The translations under genes and the position numbers were made by a program. A stretch of DNA of 64,000 nucleotides, taken from assembly GCF_001632365.1 (NCBI RefSeq), contig NW_024468521.1, positions 328,558 through 392,557 of the forward strand. The letters are read 5' to 3'. Below are positions 57,384-64,000 of the stretch, one piece after another; the first letter of the stretch is position 1, and each line of letters begins with the position of its first letter. The DNA is from Laetiporus sulphureus 93-53 (taxonomy: Eukaryota > Basidiomycota > Agaricomycetes > Polyporales > Laetiporaceae). Below the pieces are notes generated by a model. The model saw only the letters and a program-made list of their open reading frames with translations, made no database searches and had not been told where the DNA came from.

Positions 57384-59111
57384 TCACAGCTTCCTCTCAC
57401 CATCAGCTTTTGCCTCCGTGTCCCTGCTGGCCTCAGGATCCGCGGCCGCCGACGCTTTGTCCGTGTCAACCTCGCCCTGAAACTCGTGTGCCAAGCTATC
57501 CGCCTCCTCGCGCGTTGTCTGCTCTTGCGTGTGCGAGGCCTCCTCCTCCTGCTTTTCTTGATGGAGCCGCTCGTCGTAGTCCTCCGCGATCTTGTCAATT
57601 TCCTTGCGCAGCGCCTTGGCCTCGCCCACGAGCTCGAGCCACTGCTCGATATCGAACCCGCGTGCCTCATACAATGCCTCGCGTCGCGTGGAGACGCTCC
57701 GCTGCAGCACCGATGAGTAGGACACCTCCCGCCCCTGGTAAAGGAACCTGTGTGGCGTCAGCAGGGGGTAAAAGCCACGTTGCAAGATGCTCACCAGAGG
57801 TATCCCATAATCACCATTGAGAGCCCGGAAAGGTATGTGACGGGCTCCATAACGTCCCTAGCTAGAGATGTGAGCACAGAAGAAAATCCGATACCCACAT
57901 GTCCCATACCATCCAAAATCCCAGAATGTCAGCCGCGCGACGGTGCCCCAGTATACGACGAGCGCGCCAAGGCCACCCATCGCCATTCTCCGTGCGCCGC
58001 GGCGCGCCTCAATATCGCATTGGTGCTTAAGCGCCTCCATCTTGCTGAGCTCCTCCTGGACCACTACCAGCCGGCGGCGAAGAAAGCGCGTCCGGCTTTC
58101 AAACGACGGTACCTCAACGCTAATTCTCGCCTGCACGTTCTGGCCGTCTGGAACGGCACCCGTTGCGTCCTCGCCGATGCAGATCTCAAACTCGCTTGCA
58201 CGGGCCGCATCGCGGATGAAGTGGCCAACGTCGGTCGAGCCTGCCCACGAGAACGTGCTACCATTGGGTGTCCTGCTCCGGAATGACACCGAGGGCCTCG
58301 CTGGAGCGAGGGAGGCGAGTATGAGCCGCGCGACGTGCGAGAGCGGCTGTGAGGGGTGTAAGAGGAATATGGTCGGTGGCGGTGGCTTTGTAGGAACAGT
58401 ACGATCTTGATTCTGGCTTGTTGAATTGATTTGTGCTCGTAAGGGGCCAAGAGGCAGAATGAGCTTGAACAGATGTGATGAGGTTGGAGATAATTTGCCT
58501 GTGAAATGATCAGCGTCCCAGGCCTCATGTACACAGCTGATTAATGCGGATGCGCTCAATCCAAGGATGGAACACCTAGGTAGACAGACGTGTGCCACAA
58601 AATCTGTCGTCTATATTTCGATGCTCTGTGCGAGCTTGATGGCATGCGTTAAGCAACACTGCATACAACCACGCAAAGCGAGACTGGATGTGATACATGA
58701 CGTCGAGCAGTGGATTGAGTGTAGCGGGGACAATACTGGCAAGATGTAAACATATATCGGCTAGCATCCGTAAAGGTGCTGGATGCTGCGACGACTGTGG
58801 CCCATAACGCCTTGCGCGACCGGCGAGAAGATTTAGCCAAGATCTGAGGATAAGAACACACCTTTGCCCTCCGTCAAAGAGTCAAGGTCATCCCCCGTCG
58901 CCTGAGTCCCTCCCTTCTCAACGTCGTGCCCAGAATCGTGCCACTTAGCCTTGGTTGGTGCTTCCGCAATAAACCTGGCATGACTGACGTTCGTGCTCTC
59001 AACCTCATGAGCTGTTCCAATACATCGTTTTGACGCGACCTGAGAACGGACCAGATGGCGGAAGTGTGTCGAGGCAATAGGCCGAAAAAATGAAAGTGCC
59101 CAAAAGGTCAT
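57384..59111 (-). CDS. Mitochondrial calcium uniporter pore subunit (MCU)
   Basis: MCU forms the inner-membrane channel that carries Ca2+ into the matrix. The matrix domain reads GKLSPTSSHLFKLILPLG, FLLHPSQPLSHVARLILASL and STDVGHFIRDAARASEFEI. A coiled coil follows (FLRRRLVVVQEELSKMEALK), then TM1 (ALVVYWGTVARLTFWDFGWY). The pore signature WDVMEPVTYL, the WD..EP selectivity motif, is restored only after splicing, and TM2 is SGLSMVIMGYLWFLYQG. The C-terminal coiled coil with an Asp/Glu-rich tail ends at 57384. An upstream exon (about 58,863-59,111) supplies MTFWALSFFRPIASTHFRHL, a good mitochondrial presequence, and joins through a phase-1 intron of about 325 bp, long for this window. The start could instead be 59210. 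Confidence 0.87.
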
Positions 59112-59959
59112 GAGGAGTATGAGGAAAGCGTGTGGCCGTGACAATGCATCCTCCCGCTTCGTTTGATGAGAAACATGTCTAATTCCAACTGAAGTCACGT
59201 CGAGCGTCAAGTCTCCCGAACGCGGAGAAAAAAGATTCGAGAGGAATCATCATCATAGAAGGGCTGACTCTGCTGTATTTGAGATAAACGTCTGCTGGAG
59301 GCCTGACGGTGGCGATGGAGGAGAATATTTTAGGATTACCCTGCCCATTACATACCATTACTGCCCAATATCGCAACTGCCACGTGCGGTGGCCCAGCCC
59401 GCCTTGCATTGCAGTTTATTGCGATACTCAGAACGTATATTTTATATCATTAGCGGCATCCCAATAATGACTTCTGGGTTTTCTTCATATCCTCTTGAGC
59501 ATTCATGGTGCGAATCTAGTGCGAATCAACAAAGTAAATCTCCATGAGCTGTATTGACACTGCGATCACACATCCCCATGGGAAGTTTCAGTTTTTATAC
59601 CCGTAAGCATCGGGGCTATCTAATACATTCTCCTACTACTGACTTGAATTTGACTGGACTGTTTCATTCAGTCACGTGTGGAGTCCTAATTTGTCTCGCA
59701 GCCAAGTCGCAGCCTATCCTCCTGCTGCAGATGCATCTTGGCGACCACTTTCAAGCACTTTTTATTTGCAATCTGCAGCTGCCAATTTGTCCACTATCTG
59801 CTTTTGAGACTTGGCCAGCTCGGTCCCTTCACCTACCGTCTCAGACGAATCCTCGGACCGTATTCTGGTGCAAGCCGCTGAGCAGATGTGTGTGGTATAA
59901 CCGCCAGCATTTCAGCAACTCTTATTCTTTCGTTCACCAGTCTCTTCGGTCAATTGAAC
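59112..59959. other. Divergent intergenic region, MCU / GH5
   Basis: About 850 bp. A 178-codon plus-strand frame at 59554-60090 runs into the GH5 first exon in another frame and looks spurious. Both promoters should lie here; no clear element is visible. Confidence 0.4.
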
Positions 59960-62944
59960 ATGCTGTCTGGCAGCGAGTCAGAGGCATCCTTCGTTATGGT
60001 CGGGCCGGAAAGATCTCAAGTGCTCCAAGAGCCCGCTTCGTCAGAGGACAGTTCCGAGCAGGCTGTGTCTCCCTTGCACATTCCTGCTAGTGTCGCAAGC
60101 AGCGCGCCATCTCCGAATACCTCACCACCGTCTGCGCATGACTGGTCATCCGCAGGCACAGGTGGCGAACTCAAAATACATGGCCGTCATTTCATTGATG
60201 CTCAAGGACGGGTCTGCAGCCTCCGTGGTGTTAACCTTGCTGGCAATTGCAAAACGTGTGCAACTTGCTTTTATGATTGCAGCTGAAGGCTAACGCGAGA
60301 CAGACCGATGAACCACGATCATGACACGTTCCCAGCTAACCATGCCGACGTTACATTTGTCGGACGTCCATTTCCGCTGGAGGAGGCACACGATCACTTT
60401 GCGAGGTTGCGCAGATGGGGCTTGACTTTCAGTGCGTAAGGAATGCACTTGATGCATGTTACATCTCTCATTCTCCTGCAGTTCGTTTCCTTGTCACATG
60501 GGAAGCAGTTGAACATACAGGACCGTAAGGACGTACTCACAGCTGCACATGCACGTCGCTGATCGTTTGATTCTAGCGGTATCTATGATACGCAATATCT
60601 AGAGTACATCCGCTCGCTACTTTCGCTCCTTCCTCAATACGGGATGACTGCGTTCATTGTACTGCACCAGGACGTCTGGTCCCGTTACTCTGGCGGCTCG
60701 GGCGCCCCCGCGTGGACACTTGAGGCTGTAGGCTTCGACTTGCACAACCTCGAGGAGCCCGGCGCAGCGTGGCTGAAGGGTGTCAAGGGCGGTGGGCACG
60801 TAGAGGACGAGCGAGGCCTCTGGCCGTGTGGTTATCAGAAGCTTGCGGCAGCGACGATGGCGTGAGTGCAGAAGAATGCAAGTCTCGAAAGTCTACGAGA
60901 TCGTCGGCTGATTCAACGTAGAACGTGCTTCTGGGCAGGAGACAAGTTTGCGCCGAAGCTGAAGGTCAAGGATCCGCAAGGCGAGGAAGTTTCCATACAA
61001 GTGTTCTTACAGACGGCCTATCTCAACATGTGGGAAGTTGTTGCGAAGGCGGTCGGTGATCTGGAGGCTGTGCTGGGATTCGAGGTACCTGACCTGCCTG
61101 ATCTGTATAAAGTCTACTAAGACTTCTGCAGATCATGAACGAACCTCACAGAGGATATATTGAGCTGAAGTCGATGCATGCGTTCGACTACAACACGGAT
61201 CTCCACCTCGGGCACGTCCGTGAGTAGCCCGTAGCCAGCACTGCTATCCCTCGACATGATGCTCACAACGTCCCGCAGCTACCGCCTTCCAGTCGTTCAT
61301 GCTCGGCGCCGGCTACCCAACAGAGGTCGGCTTCTGGACACGCTCATTCCCAGTGCCGACACGGCTCACGTCGAAGGGGGTCATCAATACGAAGCGCCAG
61401 AAGGCGTGGCGCGATGACGGGCCGACGCGTGGGCAGTGCTTGTGGCAGATGCACGACGTGTGGGGTTGGGACAAGCAGAAGAACGAGGGTGTCGTTCTGC
61501 GCGAGAACTACTTTGTGAAAGATCCGACGACCGGGCGCAAGGTAAGTGTCCTACGGGAAGTAATGGAAAGGCTTTACTGATGGGGCCTGGTCAGATTGAC
61601 TGGTACACGGACTGTTACTACCTATTTGTTCAGAAGTGGACGCAGCGTGTTCAGAGCGTTTCCAGTTCGGAGAAACTCATATTCGCGGAGCCTATACCGA
61701 ATGAGGTACGCTCGCTGAGTGGACTTTTGCTCGGAATTGAGGCCTCTAATTCCTGCTCAGTTCTGTCCTTCCTCGTGGACGCCTGAGCGCCAATCTTCGA
61801 ACATGGTATTCACTCCTCACTGGCAAGTTGTCCTTAACGCTCTCAAAAGCTCGCTTGTTGATAGCCGTTCAGGTACGATCTGCATGCACTGTTCACAAAA
61901 TCATATGGGGACTTCACTGCCAACGTGCAAGGGCTCTCGAGGGTGCGTCGTTCGCACTTGTATTGCATGGTAGACGACTAAGTATACATTTTGTCTCACA
62001 GGGCATGTTCCCGCTGAAGGGATTCTATTGGGGTCATCAGGGAGCTCGGGACAATTTCTCGCTCCAGATCCGGAATCTGGTCGAGGCAGGCTATCGGTCC
62101 TTGGGAGAAAGGCCGGTCATCATCGGCGAGTGTGGGGTACCCATGGACATGAACAAAGGAGACGCGTTTAAGACGGACAATTGGACCTGGCAGCTGCGTA
62201 TGATGGACGCGATGATCACCGCCCTGGATCGGTCCCTGGTCGGGTTCACGTGCGTAGTCTGCTACCGTGTACATTATTCGGTTCTGAATTTCCGACGTTG
62301 CCAGCTTATGGAACTACAACCCAGATAATGACGACCATAAGGGCGACGACTGGAACGGAGAGAACTTCTCGTGGTTCAGTCGCCGACGTGGCCTAACGGG
62401 TGCTTGGCTGGACCATGCGCAGACGTCTTCCCTGCTAGACAACGGCAGTCGCATTCTCCGTGCGATCGTACGGCCGTATCCCGCGAAGACGGCCGGGGTG
62501 CCTATCCGCTTTGACTACGAGATGAACACCGGAGAGTTTTCGTTTGAGTGGGTCGTCCCTTGGAGCTCGAAGGAGACTGTGTCGAACCCCAGCTTTGGCG
62601 TCAACGATCCGCCGCTGACAGATTGGCCGTTACTCAACAGTAAGGACACAGAGATCTTCCTGCCGTCAATGATCGCGCAAGGCCGGCGGGTCGTCGTGAA
62701 GGGACTGGGTCAAGGAGATCAGTATAGGTACGACGAAGATCGGCAGACGTTGACGATCACCACGGACGACATGACTCCTGGCGTGCGCCACCGCATCGCC
62801 GTGTCGGTGAAACCGGGGCTGAAGGGCGCGTTCGAGGTGAACAGCTTCTGGACCGATTTCGGGCCTCATTTCGCTGCTATTGGGATTATCATTTTGGCGA
62901 TTTTTGTGATGGTCGTTATATCGAAATTGCTTGGGAAGATCTGA
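59960..62944 (+). CDS. Glycoside hydrolase family 5 (subfamily 12-like) steryl/ceramide beta-glucosidase, membrane-anchored
   Basis: The start gives MLSGSESEASFVMVG and a Ser/Pro-rich leader, then LKIHGRHFIDAQGRVCSLRG VNLAG, FVGRPFPLEEAHDHFARLRR, WGLTF|IRFLVTWEAVEHTGP and TAFIVLHQDVWSRYSGGSGA. The acid/base Glu is in IMNEPHRGY and the nucleophile in PVIIGECGVPMDMN. LWNYNPDND follows, and a beta-sandwich domain comes after the barrel. The HQD-W-SR-SGG-GAP segment and the large insertions match fungal GH5_12 enzymes, which cleave ergosteryl-glucoside and glucosylceramide. The C-terminus is a hydrophobic helix (FAAIGIIILAIFVMVVISKL LGKI), and no N-terminal signal peptide is visible, suggesting a tail-anchored protein facing the cytosol. 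About ten short introns. It stops at 62942-62944. Confidence 0.9.
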
Positions 62945-64000
62945 CGTGCTCCGATTTACTGATGTAACTGCTGGAGTTTAGTGTGGGACTTTGATTGCTC
63001 TAGGATCACCAATATAATATATATATAGATGTCATGCAAGTCTGCCGAAGTCTCACAGGTTGCACACTGATGGGCTAACAAGTATCGATAAAGAACACCG
63101 TCGTATCGGGACTTCGGCCTAAGTAGTCAGCGCATCAACAGCATGGTCTCTGTATCTAGGTTATTTTGGGCCGGTGCTCCCTGATTATTTGGAGTTTGAG
63201 TATGACAGTGGCGTTTGCTAGACTGGGCCTAAACGGTTATATGACTAGGTGATGTTGGATCATCTGGCTCAATACAACATTTCAAAGACGGGATGATTAT
63301 ATAGACGATACTACTATCTCAACGCGTTGATCAATCAAGATATGCCTGCAACTATTAACGACTACGGCTGCCTTATCAGGCGATGCTCCCCTCAGGGTGT
63401 CAGTCCCGTGATCATGCCAGCGCCAACTTTATCGTGGACACTCACACCGCAGACATGAAGCGATTTGCACACGTGGCAAATGCTTAGCAAATGTCGACAG
63501 GTTTTTTGCCTTTGTGATCTCAATTTGCTATGGTTCCTTCCCACATTCCGTATTAAGTATTTGCATATAATATGTTGGAGGCAGAAATTTAAATCATATA
63601 TTTTAAGAAATGACACCATTTTCAAACTCACCAAATACATTTAGAATTTGAGTGCTGTTAAATGTAATCATACATTTTTGAATTCCAAACCATCACATGT
63701 ATAAAATACCCAGTAACAGACAAAGGTGTAATTATGCCTACATTCTACTTCCCTACTGAAGTCATTCTAACCAAGATTACTAGAATGAAAGTCATTGTCA
63801 CAGTATTAAGTGGCACCTTTCTTTTTGCACCAATAAAGTCATCATTCAGCAACCACAAGCGGTTATTGGGACGCCAACCTTCATATTGGTCTTACAAAGT
63901 GGATGCTTAGACAAACAGCACAATACCACCACATACATCGCGGATATGACTGTGTCTACCATATGACCACCAAGCGCCCATGATCCAGCCACCCAGTCAC
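62945..64000. other. AT-rich right end without a supported gene
   Basis: After the GH5 stop the sequence becomes markedly more AT-rich, most clearly from about 63,500 to 63,850. No family is recognisable. On the reverse strand a frame is open from the edge to a stop near 63,848 (about 50 codons, containing MVDTVISAMYVVVLCC), which could be the 3' end of a gene lying outside the window or chance. No terminal repeat or telomeric motif is visible. Confidence 0.4.

Overview
This window looks like nuclear DNA of an agaricomycete (basidiomycete) fungus, most likely a wood-decay polypore relative. Genes are packed on both strands and split by many short introns of about 50-65 nt. The two aspartic proteases belong to the polyporopepsin type, and the left edge carries an aryl-alcohol-dehydrogenase-like gene. 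There are no bacterial operon features. Exons were joined by hand from splice signals and protein continuity, so outer coordinates are usually firmer than internal splice sites.

Layout. 1-251: 5' end of an aldo/keto reductase, running off the edge. 2.6-13.3 kb: conserved core genes, namely HIS6 (histidine synthesis), the COMPASS methyltransferase SET1, seryl-tRNA synthetase, an acidic unknown protein and a secreted glutamic (G1) peptidase. 13.3-16.1 kb: gene-poor, with a 119-bp foldback MITE-like element and weak coding-like remnants. 16.1-22.8 kb: ORC5, a two-trefoil ricin-B-type lectin and an ALDH7 (antiquitin) dehydrogenase.

23.9-36.8 kb is the most distinctive block. It holds three same-strand paralogous acyl-CoA synthetases (ANL superfamily, 4-coumarate-CoA-ligase-like), all ending in peroxisomal PTS1-type tripeptides, with a GH55 beta-1,3-glucanase between the first and second. 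37-43 kb: JIP5 (WD40, ribosome biogenesis) and IRE1 (unfolded-protein sensor). 43.3-50.8 kb: a serine-rich membrane protein, a glutamine-synthetase-like enzyme, the Asterix subunit of the ER PAT complex, a BCL7-motif protein and Mediator MED7. 52.2-56.9 kb: two tandem polyporopepsin-type proteases, each with a close TATA box. 57.4-62.9 kb: the mitochondrial calcium uniporter MCU and a tail-anchored GH5_12-like glucosidase. The last kilobase is AT-rich and has no gene I can support.

Together this is mostly housekeeping DNA with three accessory patches: the synthetase/GH55 block, the duplicated lectin, and the secreted acid proteases. I found no clearly new defence or mobile system. The best candidates for a second look are the synthetase cluster (shared PTS1 ends, altered P-loops, paralog-specific GC-AG introns), the internally duplicated lectin, the MITE, and an ORC5 that lacks a visible Walker A motif.
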